Made by a program: the position numbers and the translations under genes. A model generated the notes under the pieces. It worked only from the letters and a program-made list of their open reading frames with translations, did no database searches and was not told the origin of the DNA. DNA of 33,146 nt, from assembly GCA_017883165.1 (NCBI GenBank), contig JADGOC010000025.1:1-33146 (forward strand), read 5' to 3'. The stretch comes from Acidobacteriota bacterium. GTDB taxonomy: Bacteria; Acidobacteriota; Vicinamibacteria; Vicinamibacterales; CAVVIG01. Shown here piece by piece: positions 1-8,700 of this stretch (position 1 is the first letter of the stretch; each line of letters starts with the position of its first letter).

Positions 1-800
1 GTGACGCGGCCCGTCGCGCCAACGAGGCCGACCACCTGCCCGGCCGTCACCGTGTCGCCCTCGTGCGCGCCGATCACGGAAAGATGCGCCAGCATCGAGA
101 AGAGCCCCAGCCCGTGATCGATGATGAGGGTGTTGCCGGAGAAATATAGGTCGCGCGCGAGGACCACGCGTCCCGCGTTGGGCGCGTGGATCGGGGTACC
201 CGACGGACTCAGAAAGTCGGCGCCCCCGTGCGGGCTGCGCGGCTGTCCGTTGAAGACGCTGCGCGTGCCGAACCGGCTCACCGACGCGCCCGGCACCGGC
301 CGGACAAACGGCGCCGTCCACAACCGCCCGGCCGCCGACGTCTTCCAGATTCGTCCGAGTTCGGCCGCCTCTGCTTGGATGCGCGCCTCCATGCCGGCCG
401 GCGGGTTGACGAACGCTTCGTCCACGCTCAGCGATCTGGTGGGGAAGAGCTTCGCGCGCACGCGCAGTGGGTAGACCGACCCAATCCTCGGCGTCGCCGA
501 TGGCGCCTCGATCGACACGACGTGCGTGCCGGGCGCGACGTCGAGGTCGATGCCGACCAGCACACGCCATGTGTCCGGCGCGAGGCGGAATGCGGGCGTG
601 TCGTGGTTGAAGGCGCGGATCTTCAGGCCGTCAACCGGTCGGGCCGTCGTGATCGTGAGCACGACGAGCTCGCCGGGCTGAATCGCCCGCGCGGCCGCGC
701 TGACGCGAATCGCGTCGGCGGCGTCAGCGGCCCCGAGGGCCCCGACGGCGTGCGCCGCCAGCCACAGCAGCGCGCCGGCCACGGTGAAGCGAAGACGCAC
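1..800 (-). CDS. M23-family metallopeptidase, C-terminus cut by the window edge
   Basis: Predicted secreted peptidoglycan endopeptidase of the LytM/M23 type. About 266 residues are visible from a GTG at 800-798 and the frame is still open at base 1. Residues 1-24 look like a signal peptide (basic start, then an Ala/Leu-rich stretch). Residues 30-120 resemble a beta-rich N-terminal domain. The catalytic domain starts near residue 170. The first zinc-ligand motif is seen as SPHGGADF (H191, D195), followed by the typical SGNTLIIDHG and a conserved His at 239 in MLAHLS. The final HxH motif would lie outside the window, so catalytic completeness cannot be judged. It starts 16 bases after rpoZ and is probably cotranscribed with it. 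No clear Shine-Dalgarno supports the start. Family assignment is secure; the start is tentative. Confidence 0.85.
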   Translation of the reverse strand, partial: MRLRFTVAGALLWLAAHAVGALGAADAADAIRVSAAARAIQPGELVVLTITTARPVDGLKIRAFNHDTPAFRLAPDTWRVLVGIDLDVAPGTHVVSIEAPSATPRIGSVYPLRVRAKLFPTRSLSVDEAFVNPPAGMEARIQAEAAELGRIWKTSAAGRLWTAPFVRPVPGASVSRFGTRSVFNGQPRSPHGGADFLSPSGTPIHAPNAGRVVLARDLYFSGNTLIIDHGLGLFSMLAHLSVIGAHEGDTVTAGQVVGLVGATGRV

Positions 801-816
801 GGCCCGATTGGACGAA

Positions 817-1011
817 TCAGACGGGATCGACGGCGGGTGCGAGGTACGGGAGCCGCACGATTTTGCCCGCGGCGACTTCCATTTGCGCGGTGGTGATGAG
901 TTTGTGGGTGCTTTCGATGCGAGGCGTGCACCCACGCATGAGCTGCGCGGCGCGCAGACTGCTGACGACGGCGAACTCGAGCGCGCTGGTGCCGGCGGGA
1001 CGAGTAACCAT
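817..1011 (-). CDS. rpoZ: DNA-directed RNA polymerase subunit omega
   Basis: Small (64 aa) RNA polymerase omega subunit, which helps fold and assemble beta-prime. Visible hallmarks are the helix FAVVSSLRAAQLMRG followed by HKLITTAQMEVAAGKI, matching the omega core (R-A-x-Q-L ... H-K-x-x-x-x-A-x-x-E-V-A). The frame extends upstream, but ATG 1011-1009 is chosen because AGGGAGG lies about six bases before it and because the product then begins at the conserved MVTRP-type N-terminus. It is short for the family, as in other Acidobacteria. The M23 peptidase gene follows directly. Confidence 0.88.
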   Translation of the reverse strand: MVTRPAGTSALEFAVVSSLRAAQLMRGCTPRIESTHKLITTAQMEVAAGKIVRLPYLAPAVDPV

Positions 1012-1087
1012 CAAGCCCTCCCTGAAGTGCTTTAGTGAGGGCTGGACCAGAGAGAGGCCGCAGGGCTCATGAAAGCGGAACAGCACC

Positions 1088-1093
1088 ATTATA
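1088..1093 (-). promoter_or_regulatory. candidate -10 box for rpoZ
   Basis: The minus strand reads TATAAT here, about 75 bases upstream of the rpoZ start. No good -35 hexamer stands at 16-18 bases, so this rests on the -10 match and position alone. Confidence 0.35.
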
Positions 1094-1107
1094 CTCTGTA
1101 AACGAGG

Positions 1108-1113
1108 TATACT
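1108..1113 (+). promoter_or_regulatory. candidate -10 box directly before the zinc-ribbon gene
   Basis: TATACT ends five bases before the ATG at 1119. A transcript from it would begin at or next to the start codon, that is, be leaderless. There is no convincing -35 element. A second TATACT occurs at 1090-1095. Confidence 0.3.
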
Positions 1114-1118
1114 ACTGC

Positions 1119-1295
1119 ATGAAGCAACCGCTCCTCGTCGCTCCCCGGCGGCCGGCTAAGCCCACCGCGTCCGACAAAGAAATCTGCCCTCGCTGCGGCC
1201 GTCCGAATGCCAAGATCATCGGACGCTCCGAATCGGTTCCGGTCCTGTATCTGCGATGCGACGACTGTCGTCACACCTCAATCGCTCCCGCATGA
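1119..1295 (+). CDS. small zinc-ribbon protein of unknown function
   Basis: A 58-residue protein with two Cys pairs, CPRCG near residue 23 and CDDC near residue 48, arranged as a single zinc ribbon. The first 20 residues are basic and Pro-rich. The start ATG was chosen because it follows a -10-like TATACT by five bases; the frame extends upstream to 1035 without a better start. A GAGG 11 bases upstream is a weak ribosome site. It could be a nucleic-acid-binding or adaptor protein, but nothing in the sequence decides. It is divergent from rpoZ. Confidence 0.55.
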   Translation: MKQPLLVAPRRPAKPTASDKEICPRCGRPNAKIIGRSESVPVLYLRCDDCRHTSIAPA

Positions 1296-1315
1296 ACCCG
1301 TAGCGGTCGCGATCT

Positions 1316-1972
1316 CTATTTCCCAGGCGCCGTATAGAACTGGAGCGACACGCTCCCGCTCGCCCCTTGGAGCCGGCTGTTCGCGTTGAAGGCTCCGCCA
1401 ATCACTCGATAGCCGACGCCGACGGCCAGCCGCACCTGACGCGCGAGCTTCAGGCTGACGTCCGCCTCGGGTTCGAAGACGAAGAATTGCTCGCGCACGA
1501 GCAGTGTGCCGCTCTGCGTCGTCATGACTTGCGGCATGTTGTCGTGTGCGTCGTGATCGAACGACACGAAGCTGACCGTCGTCGGCAGCCTCGTCTCGCC
1601 CCCGCCGACGAGCGCGCCCAGACTGAACCCGACCGGCTCGGTGTCCTGCACGAGCCACTTCACGAGCGCGCCGCCATACGACATTCTGGACCCGGCAGTC
1701 TGGTTCGTCTGCCAGTAGCCGGCCGCTCCGAGGAGCAGCGTGTGGTCGTACACCCAGCCGCCGTACACGCCCGCGAGTTTCGCCGACGAGTGGTCGATCT
1801 CGGTGTACTTGAAATCAGGAGCCAGGACGAAGCCGTTCTCGACGCGCTCGACGGTCATCGAACCGGCACCGGATTGCGAAGAAGCGGCCTGCTGGGCCGC
1901 CGCCGACAGCGGCAGCCCGACCAGGCACAGAGACACAGCGATGAGCCGCCGAATGGTTTGCAGTGTGGCCAT
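1316..1972 (-). CDS. secreted protein, probable outer-membrane beta-barrel
   Basis: 218 residues. A signal peptide covers residues 1-26 (RRLIAVSLCLVGLPLSAAAQQ). The rest is made of alternating aromatic/hydrophobic and small/polar strands (YGGWVYDHTLLLGAAGYWQ, FSLGALVGGGETRL, RLAVGVGYRVIGG) and ends in an aromatic strand (VSLQFYTAPGK), as in small outer-membrane barrels. No named family is recognised. The start lies seven bases after the stop of the PEGA-domain gene, so the two form an operon and may act together at the cell envelope. Confidence 0.65.
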   Translation of the reverse strand: MATLQTIRRLIAVSLCLVGLPLSAAAQQAASSQSGAGSMTVERVENGFVLAPDFKYTEIDHSSAKLAGVYGGWVYDHTLLLGAAGYWQTNQTAGSRMSYGGALVKWLVQDTEPVGFSLGALVGGGETRLPTTVSFVSFDHDAHDNMPQVMTTQSGTLLVREQFFVFEPEADVSLKLARQVRLAVGVGYRVIGGAFNANSRLQGASGSVSLQFYTAPGK

Positions 1973-1979
1973 CGGCGAC

Positions 1980-2846
1980 CTACTGACGGCTCGAGAGGCT
2001 GACGTTCACCGGCGTCGTTTCGCCGCGGCGAACCTGGACCTCGGTCGAGAATTTCTGGAAGCCATCTTTCTGCACCTCGACGCGATGTGGACCTTCGGAC
2101 ACCTGCACGACGAGACGCTCGTCGTTTTCCGGTCCGCGCCAGCGCTCGCCGTCAATCAGGACCTCGGCGCCGGCCGGCTGGACGCGGATCGACAACGTAC
2201 CGTAGCGCGCGTTCTCTCCCGGTTGCGACGGGGGCGGCCCAGGCGGCATGCGCTCGGGCGGCGGAACGCGCTGCGGCGGCATCCGCTGCGGTGGGTACTG
2301 CGGCGGATACATGCCGGGCTGCGGCCCTTCGGGCGGCGGCGGCACGGCGTCCGGCGCGACCGGACGCGGTTCATTCGCTTCGCCGGCGGCGAGCGGCGTC
2401 ATCGTGGAGCGGAGCTTCGACTCGGAACGCGCCGCCAGGTACATCTTCTGACGGATCGTGCGGTATCCGTCGCGATAGAGCGTGATTTCGTGGTTGCCGG
2501 GCGCCACGCGCAGCCGCTGAAATATCCCGTCGAAGTCGTCGACGACGCCGGCGTAGTACCCGTCGACGTAGACCTCGGCCTCCTTCGGCGTGACCATCAC
2601 GCGAATCGACGCGCCGTTATCGAATCGGCGCCCGTAGCCGTACGGCGGATAGGGATACGGGTACTGGTAACCGAACCCGAACCAGGGATCGTAGAACGGG
2701 TCGTAGAAGTAACCGGTGCTGATGAAGACGCCGCCCCGCATGGGCCCTCGGCGGAACTGAGCCTCTGCGGTCGCGGGGAGTAGCGTCGACAGCGTGACGA
2801 CGCCGGCAAGAATAATGAGGAGGGGGAGATACTTTTTGGAGCGCAC
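1980..2846 (-). CDS. secreted protein with two PEGA domains
   Basis: 288 residues from GTG 2846-2844, chosen because AAAAGGTG precedes it and because the product then starts with MRSKKYLPLLII, a signal peptide (residues 1-30). A Tyr/Gly/Pro-rich stretch follows (31-78, YPYPYPPYGYG). The first PEGA repeat is at about 79-155 (VYVDGYYAGVV, LRVAPGNHEITLYRDGY), then comes a Pro-rich linker (about 156-213, repeated MPPQRVPPPERMPP), then the second PEGA repeat (214-288, VLIDGERWRG, VSEGPHRVEVQKDGF). PEGA domains are surface or periplasmic beta modules, often scaffolding. The frame is open 15 codons further upstream, but that part looks like intergenic repeat translation. Confidence 0.78.
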   Translation of the reverse strand: MRSKKYLPLLIILAGVVTLSTLLPATAEAQFRRGPMRGGVFISTGYFYDPFYDPWFGFGYQYPYPYPPYGYGRRFDNGASIRVMVTPKEAEVYVDGYYAGVVDDFDGIFQRLRVAPGNHEITLYRDGYRTIRQKMYLAARSESKLRSTMTPLAAGEANEPRPVAPDAVPPPPEGPQPGMYPPQYPPQRMPPQRVPPPERMPPGPPPSQPGENARYGTLSIRVQPAGAEVLIDGERWRGPENDERLVVQVSEGPHRVEVQKDGFQKFSTEVQVRRGETTPVNVSLSSRQ

Positions 2847-3054
2847 GAGGCACCTTTTAGCAGACAGGACGCGGCACTGACTCGACAGCAACCGCTGTGC
2901 CAGTCAGAATGTCCAATTTTACTCCAGTTTTTCGACCTCATGACCGGGCTCTGTCATCGCTCCGCGACGCCCGTGTGACAGCGCGAGGACGAGCCGGCTG
3001 ACACAGCTAACGGTCCCGACCTTGCAGATGGGAAACCGTGGTTGAGGAGGATTT

Positions 3055-3258
3055 ATGAATCGTGACGAAGTCGAAGGCAAGGCCCAGGCGCTCAAGGGGA
3101 AAATGAAACAGGTCGCGGGTGATCTGACCAACGATCCCAATCTGCACGACGAAGGCGTCGTTGACGAAGCGGCCGGCAAGACGCAGGACGCGTTCGGTCG
3201 CGGCCGCCGGAAGGTCGGCGACGCGATCAAGGACATCGGGGACGCGATCAAGAAGTAG
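3055..3258 (+). CDS. CsbD-family stress-response protein
   Basis: 67 residues, matching the CsbD family: MNRDEVEGKAQALKGKMKQ, then GDLTNDPNLHDEG and VDEAAGKTQDAFG. It is a small, charged, helical cytoplasmic protein induced by general stress in other bacteria; its mechanism is unknown. A strong ribosome site (GAGGAGG) stands five bases before the ATG. It sits between divergent and convergent neighbours, so it is probably monocistronic. Its last 11 bases overlap the end of the convergent SDR gene. Confidence 0.85.
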   Translation: MNRDEVEGKAQALKGKMKQVAGDLTNDPNLHDEGVVDEAAGKTQDAFGRGRRKVGDAIKDIGDAIKK

Positions 3259-4003
3259 ACGGCCTGGATTGGTTCATCCGGCTGAACAGCGCGTCCAGCT
3301 CCGCGCGTGAGGCGTGGCTCGCCTGTTCGGCTGAGCCATACGCGATCTCCAGATCGCCCTTCTCGATCCGCTCGACCACCGCGTCGGCAAACTCATCCAC
3401 AGCCACCCCGAATGTGTGGAGGCCGGGCCCGCCGAGATCCGTGTTCACCGCCGGCGGGATGATCTCGACGACCTGAATCGCCGTGCCCACGAGCTGATGG
3501 CGGAGCGACAGCGTAAAAGAACGCAGTCCGGCTTTCGTCGCGCTGTAGATCGGGACACTCGTCAGCGGCGCAAATGAGAGCCCCGAGGTGACGTTCACAA
3601 TCGCCGGGTGCTGCTGCTGCAACAGATGCGGAATGAAGAGCCTCGACAAATGCACCGGCGCCTCGAGGTTGATCACGATCTCCTGGTGGACGGCCTCCCA
3701 CTCCTCATCTTCATCGTGGGCGATCCGAAGACGGCGCTGGATGCCGGCGTTGTTGACGAGGACGTTGAGCTTGGGGAACTCGGCCGTCGCCCACGCGACA
3801 AGCGATCGCCGTTCCGATTCGACGGTCAGATCGCAGACGCGGACGTGGAGCGTGGGGTGCGTCTCCTGGGCGCGGCGCAGGGTCTGCGCGCGGCGGCCGC
3901 AGACGATGACGTCGCTGCCGCGCAGAAGCCAGCGCTCCGCGAGCGCCAATCCGATGCCTGACGCGCCGCCGGTGACGAGAATCGTGTTCGAAGCGAGATC
4001 CAT
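3248..4003 (-). CDS. short-chain dehydrogenase/reductase, DltE-like
   Basis: 251 residues with the classical SDR layout: the Rossmann glycine motif TGGASGIG at 11-18, VNNAG, a catalytic Ser in NVTSGLSF, and the YSATK catalytic pair. The substrate is not predictable; the IQRRL and PAVNTDLGG contexts resemble DltE-like SDRs. ATG 4003-4001 is preferred because MDLASNTILVTGG gives the usual short N-terminus; an in-frame start at 4054 would overlap the upstream methyltransferase gene. The ribosome site is weak (GAAAG). Probably cotranscribed with the methyltransferase-like gene upstream. Confidence 0.82.
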   Translation of the reverse strand: MDLASNTILVTGGASGIGLALAERWLLRGSDVIVCGRRAQTLRRAQETHPTLHVRVCDLTVESERRSLVAWATAEFPKLNVLVNNAGIQRRLRIAHDEDEEWEAVHQEIVINLEAPVHLSRLFIPHLLQQQHPAIVNVTSGLSFAPLTSVPIYSATKAGLRSFTLSLRHQLVGTAIQVVEIIPPAVNTDLGGPGLHTFGVAVDEFADAVVERIEKGDLEIAYGSAEQASHASRAELDALFSRMNQSRPSTS

Positions 4004-4025
4004 CTTTCGAGGATAGCAAATAACG

Positions 4026-4718
4026 CTATGTGTCGGAGGAAGTGCGGAGGGCATTGCGCGCGAGGAAGATGGTGTGCCGCGGGCCGCCTTTTTTCAGACG
4101 TCCGCGGACGCGTTCCACGACGACGGTGAATCCGGCGTAGCGCAGGCGCTGCTCGAAGCGTCGATCCTCCCAGGCGGACCAGACGGCGAGCACGCCGCCG
4201 ATGGTGAGCGCCCCTCGCGCGGCGGCTAATCCCCGGTCGTCGTAGAGCGCGGTGTTGTGCGACGCGGTGAAGGCGGCGGGGCCGTTGTCCACGTCGAGCA
4301 GCACGGCGTCGAACCGGCGCGAGCTCGACCGCAGGGTGACGGCGACGTCGTCGACCTCGACCACGACGCGTCTGTCTTTCAGCGGGTGTCCGGCCAGCGG
4401 CCCGAGCGGGCCGCGGTTCCACTCGACGACGCCCGGCACCAGTTCCGCGACGATCACGGTCGCGTCCGGCGGGAGCAGGTCGAGCGTGGCGCGCAGCGTG
4501 AATCCCATGCCGAGGCCGCCGACGAGGATGCACGGCCGCTCGAGCGTCCGCACGCCGCGGCAGGCGAAGGCCGCGAGCGCTTCCTCCGAGCCGTGCATGC
4601 GGCTCGACATCAGGCTGCGGCCGCCGGCGAGGATCACGTGTTCGCCGCCGCGCCGCGTCAGCGCCAGTTCGGTCCCATCGGGTGCGCGCGTCTGCCCGAG
4701 CAACTCCCAGGGTTTCAT
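4026..4718 (-). CDS. spermidine synthase-like SAM-binding protein
   Basis: 230 residues with the aminopropyltransferase/methyltransferase fold: glycine loop LVGGLGMGFTLRATL (about residues 64-78), acidic residue after strand 2 (VIVAELVPGVVEWNRG), and DAVLLDVDNGPAAF. This matches spermidine-synthase-like proteins of unknown substrate that are common beside non-polyamine genes. The aminopropyl-acceptor motifs of true SpeE are not evident. No Shine-Dalgarno is seen before the ATG. It begins 20 bases downstream of tRNA-Thr on the same strand and may share its transcript. Confidence 0.7.
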   Translation of the reverse strand: MKPWELLGQTRAPDGTELALTRRGGEHVILAGGRSLMSSRMHGSEEALAAFACRGVRTLERPCILVGGLGMGFTLRATLDLLPPDATVIVAELVPGVVEWNRGPLGPLAGHPLKDRRVVVEVDDVAVTLRSSSRRFDAVLLDVDNGPAAFTASHNTALYDDRGLAAARGALTIGGVLAVWSAWEDRRFEQRLRYAGFTVVVERVRGRLKKGGPRHTIFLARNALRTSSDT

Positions 4719-4737
4719 GAGTGAGTTCAGTGAATTT

Positions 4738-4813
4738 TGGAGCCGGCGACCCGACTTGAACGGGTGACCTGCTGATTACGAATCAGCTGCTCTACCAACT
4801 GAGCTACGCCGGC
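4738..4813 (-). tRNA. tRNA-Thr (anticodon CGU)
   Basis: A 76-base cloverleaf including an encoded CCA end. The acceptor stem is GCCGGCG/CGCCGGC, the D arm GCTC-AGTTGGTA-GAGC, the anticodon arm GCTGA-TTCGTAA-TCAGC with anticodon CGT, and the T arm ACCCG-TTCAAGT-CGGGT. All stems pair. Anticodon CGU reads ACG, a Thr codon favoured in GC-rich genomes. Confidence 0.97.
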
Positions 4814-4860
4814 CAGGCGGGACGCGACTGAATCTCATACTTTAGCACGGCATCCACAAA

Positions 4861-4866
4861 TATAAT
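4861..4866 (+). promoter_or_regulatory. candidate -10 box for the cytochrome gene
   Basis: A perfect TATAAT ends seven bases before ATG 4874, so the transcript would start at or next to the initiation codon. No clear -35 hexamer is present. Confidence 0.4.
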
Positions 4867-4873
4867 GAGAAGC

Positions 4874-5266
4874 ATGCGCGCCCTGTGGCTTGCGTCCATC
4901 GCCGTGTCGGTATTTCTCCAATCGGCCGCCAATCCCAACGGATGGCAAATCCCCGAGACGGCGCGCGACGAGAAGAGCCCGTTGTCGGCCACGTCTGCCG
5001 TCCTCAAGAAAGGAAAGTCGCTCTACGATTCGCACTGCCAGAAGTGTCACGGCCCGCTCGGCAAAGGCGATGGGCCGGACGGCGAACGGGAGAATCCGCC
5101 GGCCGATCTCACCGACGCGTCGCGCGCGACGCGCAATACCGACGGCGTCCTGTTCTACAAGATCTGGAACGGACGCACGGATCCCAAGATGCCGGCGTTC
5201 AAGAGCGAGCTGAGCAAGGACGAAGTCTGGACCGTCGTCGAATATGCGAAGAGCCTCAGAAAGTAG
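4874..5266 (+). CDS. exported class I c-type cytochrome
   Basis: 130 residues with a short signal peptide (MRALWLASIAVSVFLQSAA). The haem-binding motif is CQKCH (CxxCH), and the distal Met ligand is probably the Met of PKMPAF near residue 112. It is a small mono-haem periplasmic electron carrier. An ATG three codons upstream (4865) is in frame but overlaps the TATAAT, so ATG 4874 is preferred. The MarR gene starts inside its 3' end. Confidence 0.82.
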   Translation: MRALWLASIAVSVFLQSAANPNGWQIPETARDEKSPLSATSAVLKKGKSLYDSHCQKCHGPLGKGDGPDGERENPPADLTDASRATRNTDGVLFYKIWNGRTDPKMPAFKSELSKDEVWTVVEYAKSLRK

Positions 5267-5660
5267 GCTGCTCACCGTCCTGCACGCCGCGGGCTCGCTC
5301 GAAGCGCGCGTCGACTCGAAGCTTGCCGCGGTCGGGCTGTCGCTGCCCAAGCTCGCGGCGCTGCGCGCGCTCGTGTCCGCCGGCGACGCCGTGCCGCTCG
5401 GCCAACTCGCCGAGCGGCTGGCCTGCGTCAAATCGAACGTCACGCAGCTCGTCGATCGTCTCGAAGCGGATGGCCTGGTGAGCCGCGCGGCCGACCCCAC
5501 CGATCGCCGCTCGCGGCTCGCGGCGATCACCAGTACGGGACGTGCCGCCTACGAGCAGGGCCTGCGGATCTATCAGGACGCCGAAAAACAACTGATGGGC
5601 GCGCTCACCGCCGAGGAATCGCTTCAGCTCGCGGACCTCATCGATAAGTTGGGCGGCTGA
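5244..5660 (+). CDS. MarR-family transcriptional regulator
   Basis: 138 residues with the winged-helix layout of MarR: dimerisation helices at both ends, a recognition region PLGQLAERLACVKSNVTQLVDRLEADGLVSR, and the wing motif DPTDRRSRLAAITSTGR (D-x-R-D/S-x-R). The family represses or activates genes in response to small ligands. The start overlaps the cytochrome gene by 23 bases, so translational coupling is likely and the target may be local. A slightly later start cannot be excluded. Confidence 0.85.
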   Translation: MRRASESRLLTVLHAAGSLEARVDSKLAAVGLSLPKLAALRALVSAGDAVPLGQLAERLACVKSNVTQLVDRLEADGLVSRAADPTDRRSRLAAITSTGRAAYEQGLRIYQDAEKQLMGALTAEESLQLADLIDKLGG

Positions 5661-5678
5661 GCCCGGACATTCCCATCG

Positions 5679-5707
5679 TTGCCTCGGTTCGCCGCCTGCG
5701 CTACGAT
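5679..5707 (+). promoter_or_regulatory. candidate sigma-70 promoter for uvrA
   Basis: TTGCCT (5679-5684), 17 bases, TACGAT (5702-5707), placing the transcript start about 30 bases before the uvrA ATG. The efp gene has a similar GCTACGAT -10 region. No LexA-type operator was recognised. Confidence 0.5.
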
Positions 5708-5743
5708 AGATGGTTTAGTTCATCCAAATAATCGCCAGACTAC

Positions 5744-8700
5744 ATGTCAGACACCGCCGCTCCCGCGGCTGTTGAAGCCACCGGTCTCGTCGTGCGCGGC
5801 GCGCGCACGCACAACCTGAAGAATATCGATCTCTCCTTGCCGTCCGGCAAGCTCATCATCGTCACCGGCGTGAGCGGATCGGGCAAGTCGTCGCTCGCCT
5901 TCGACACCATCTACGCTGAGGGGCAGCGCCGGTACGTCGAGTCGCTGTCGGCCTACGCGCGGCAGTTTCTGGAACGGATGGAGAAGCCCGACGTCGATCG
6001 CATCGACGGCATTTCCCCCGCGATTGCGATCCGGCAGAAGAACAGCATCCGCAACCCGCGTTCCACGGTCGGCACGACGACCGAGATTCACGATTACATG
6101 CGGCTGCTGTTTGCGCGCGTCGGCCGCACCTTCTGCCGCAACTGCGGCAAGGAAGTCGTGCGCGAGACGGCCGAAGTCGTCGCGCGGCAGCTGGGCACGC
6201 TGCCGCCGGGTACGCGCCTGCTGATTGGCTTCGATCTCCAGGTGGTCGACGCGTCGGTCACGCCGGCGCTCGCCGCCGACGCGTCGGAAGAGGTGGACGA
6301 AACGGCGGAAGTGTCCGATCTGCTGTCCGATGCGGCTCCGGACACCGGCAACGCGACGTCCACGCCGCCGGAGCCCCTGGAGCCGACGCGAGCGCCTGGC
6401 GCGGCAGCGGTCGCGGCGACGATCGAGACGCTCAGGCGGAAAGGATTCGGCCGCCTGCTGGTCGATCGGGCGAGCGCCCAGGCCGTGCCGTTCGACGACA
6501 TCACGCCTGCCGCGCTCACCGATCGCTCGACGCTGCAGGTCGTTGTCGATCGCGTGCAGCTCAATGACGAGGATTTGCGCCAGCGGCTGACCGATTCGAT
6601 TGAGACGGCGTATCTCGAGGGCGGCGGCGCCGCGTGGGCGGTGGAGTCGCCAATCGCAGGTCGTCAGTCGTCAGTCGTGCATTTGTTCTCCGAGCGCTTC
6701 GAGTGCCGCGCCTGCGGCATCGCGTACGAAGATCCCCAGCCGCGGTTGTTCTCGTTCAACAATCCCTTCGGCGCCTGTCCGACCTGCCACGGCTTCGGCA
6801 ACGTCATTGAGCTCGACATGGGCCTGGTCGTCCCCGATCAGACGAAATCGATCCAGCAGGGCGCAATCGAGCCGTGGAGCAAGCCGCATTACCGCGCGCA
6901 GCTGGCCAGCCTCAAGCGTGTCGCGCGGAAGCACAAAGTCCGTCTCGACGTCCCCTGGGCGGAACTCTCGGACGAGGAACGGCAATTCGTCGTCGACGGC
7001 GGAGCCGACGAGTACGAGGGCATCCGCGGCTTCTTCCGCTGGCTCGAGCGGAAGAAATACAAGGTGCACGTGCGCGTGTTCCTCAGCCGGTATCGCGGCT
7101 ACCTGACGTGTCCCGACTGCGGCGGCGCGCGGCTGCGGCGCGAGGCGCGCGCCGTGCGGGTGGCCGGCCGCACGATCGACCAGGTGTCGTCGCTGACCGT
7201 GCGGGACGCGCAGGGCTTCTTCGGCACGCTGGAGCTGACCGAGAAAGAAGCGGCGATCGCCGACAAAGTGCTGAAGGAGATCTGCCGGCGCTTGTCGTTT
7301 CTGAGCGACGTCGGCCTCGACTACCTGACGCTCGATCGGCTCTCGTCGACGCTCTCGGGCGGCGAAGCGCAGCGCATCAACCTCGCGACGTCGCTCGGCT
7401 CCGCGCTCGTCGGCACCTTGTACGTGCTCGACGAGCCGTCGATCGGCCTGCATTCGCGCGACAACCTGCGGCTCATCGCGATCCTGCGCCAGCTCCGAGA
7501 CCAGGGCAACACGGTCATTGTCGTCGAGCACGACGCCGACATGATCAAGGTCGCCGATCACATCGTCGATCTCGGCTTGGGCGCCGGCGAGCAGGGCGGA
7601 CGCGTCGTCTTTTCCGGCACGCTCGACGCGCTGATGCTCGAGCCGCGCTCGCTGACGTCGAAGTACCTGCGCGGCGAGCTCGCGATTCCGGTGCCGACGA
7701 CAAGAAGGCGGGGGACGGGGCAGAAGATCCGGCTACTCGGGGCGAGCGAGCACAACCTCAAGGACATCGACGTCGCCATCCCGCTGAACATGCTGACGGC
7801 GGTGACCGGCGTCAGCGGATCCGGCAAGTCGACGCTCGTGCACGACGTGCTCTACGCCGCAATCAAACGCGCGAAGGGGAGCTGGGACAAGCGCGTCGGC
7901 ACGTTTGAGAAGCTCGAGGGCGTCGAGTACGTCACCGACGCCGTGCTCGTCGATCAGGCGCCCATCGGCCGCACGCCGCGGTCGAATCCGGTGACGTATC
8001 TGAAGGCGTTCGACCCGATCCGCGAGCTCTTCGCCGCCACCAAGGACGCGCGATCGCGCGGGCTCACGGCCAGCCACTTCTCGTTCAACGTGCCGGGCGG
8101 GCGCTGCGAAGCGTGCCAGGGCGAGGGCGAGGTGCGCGTCGAAATGCAGTTTCTCGCCGACGTCTTCGTCCCGTGCGATCAGTGCGACGGCAAGCGCTTC
8201 AAGCCGCAGGTGCTCGAGGTCCGCTACCGCGGGCGCTCGATTCACCAGGTGCTCGACCTGACGGTCCGCGAAGCGCTGACCTTCTTCAGCAGCTCGCCAA
8301 AGGTGCTGCGGCGGCTGCAGGTGCTCGACGAGATCGGACTCGGCTACCTCCGACTCGGCCAGCCGGCGACGACCTTGTCTGGCGGCGAGGCGCAGCGGAT
8401 CAAGATCGCGGCGCATCTCTCGTCGCACAGCGGCGAGCGTCTGCTCTACATCCTCGATGAGCCGACGACCGGCCTCCATTTCGACGACATCGCGAAGCTG
8501 CTGACCGCGTTCAGGAAACTGCTCGAGGCCGGCCACACGCTCCTCGTGATCGAGCACAACCTCGATGTCATCAAGACGGCCGACTACATCATCGATCTCG
8601 GCCCCGAAGGCGGCGACGAAGGCGGCATGGTCGTGGCGACCGGCACGCCGGAGCAGGTGGCCCAGATAGAGTCGTCTTACACGGGCCGATACCTGAGAAC

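Noticed and set aside
2847-2891. Fifteen-codon upstream extension of the PEGA-domain protein
   Set aside because: The sequence looks like degenerate intergenic repeat, and a ribosome site plus signal peptide fit the GTG at 2846.
4086-4096. GC-rich stretch followed by a T-run resembling a terminator
   Set aside because: It lies inside the methyltransferase-like coding region and has no stable stem in front of the T-run.
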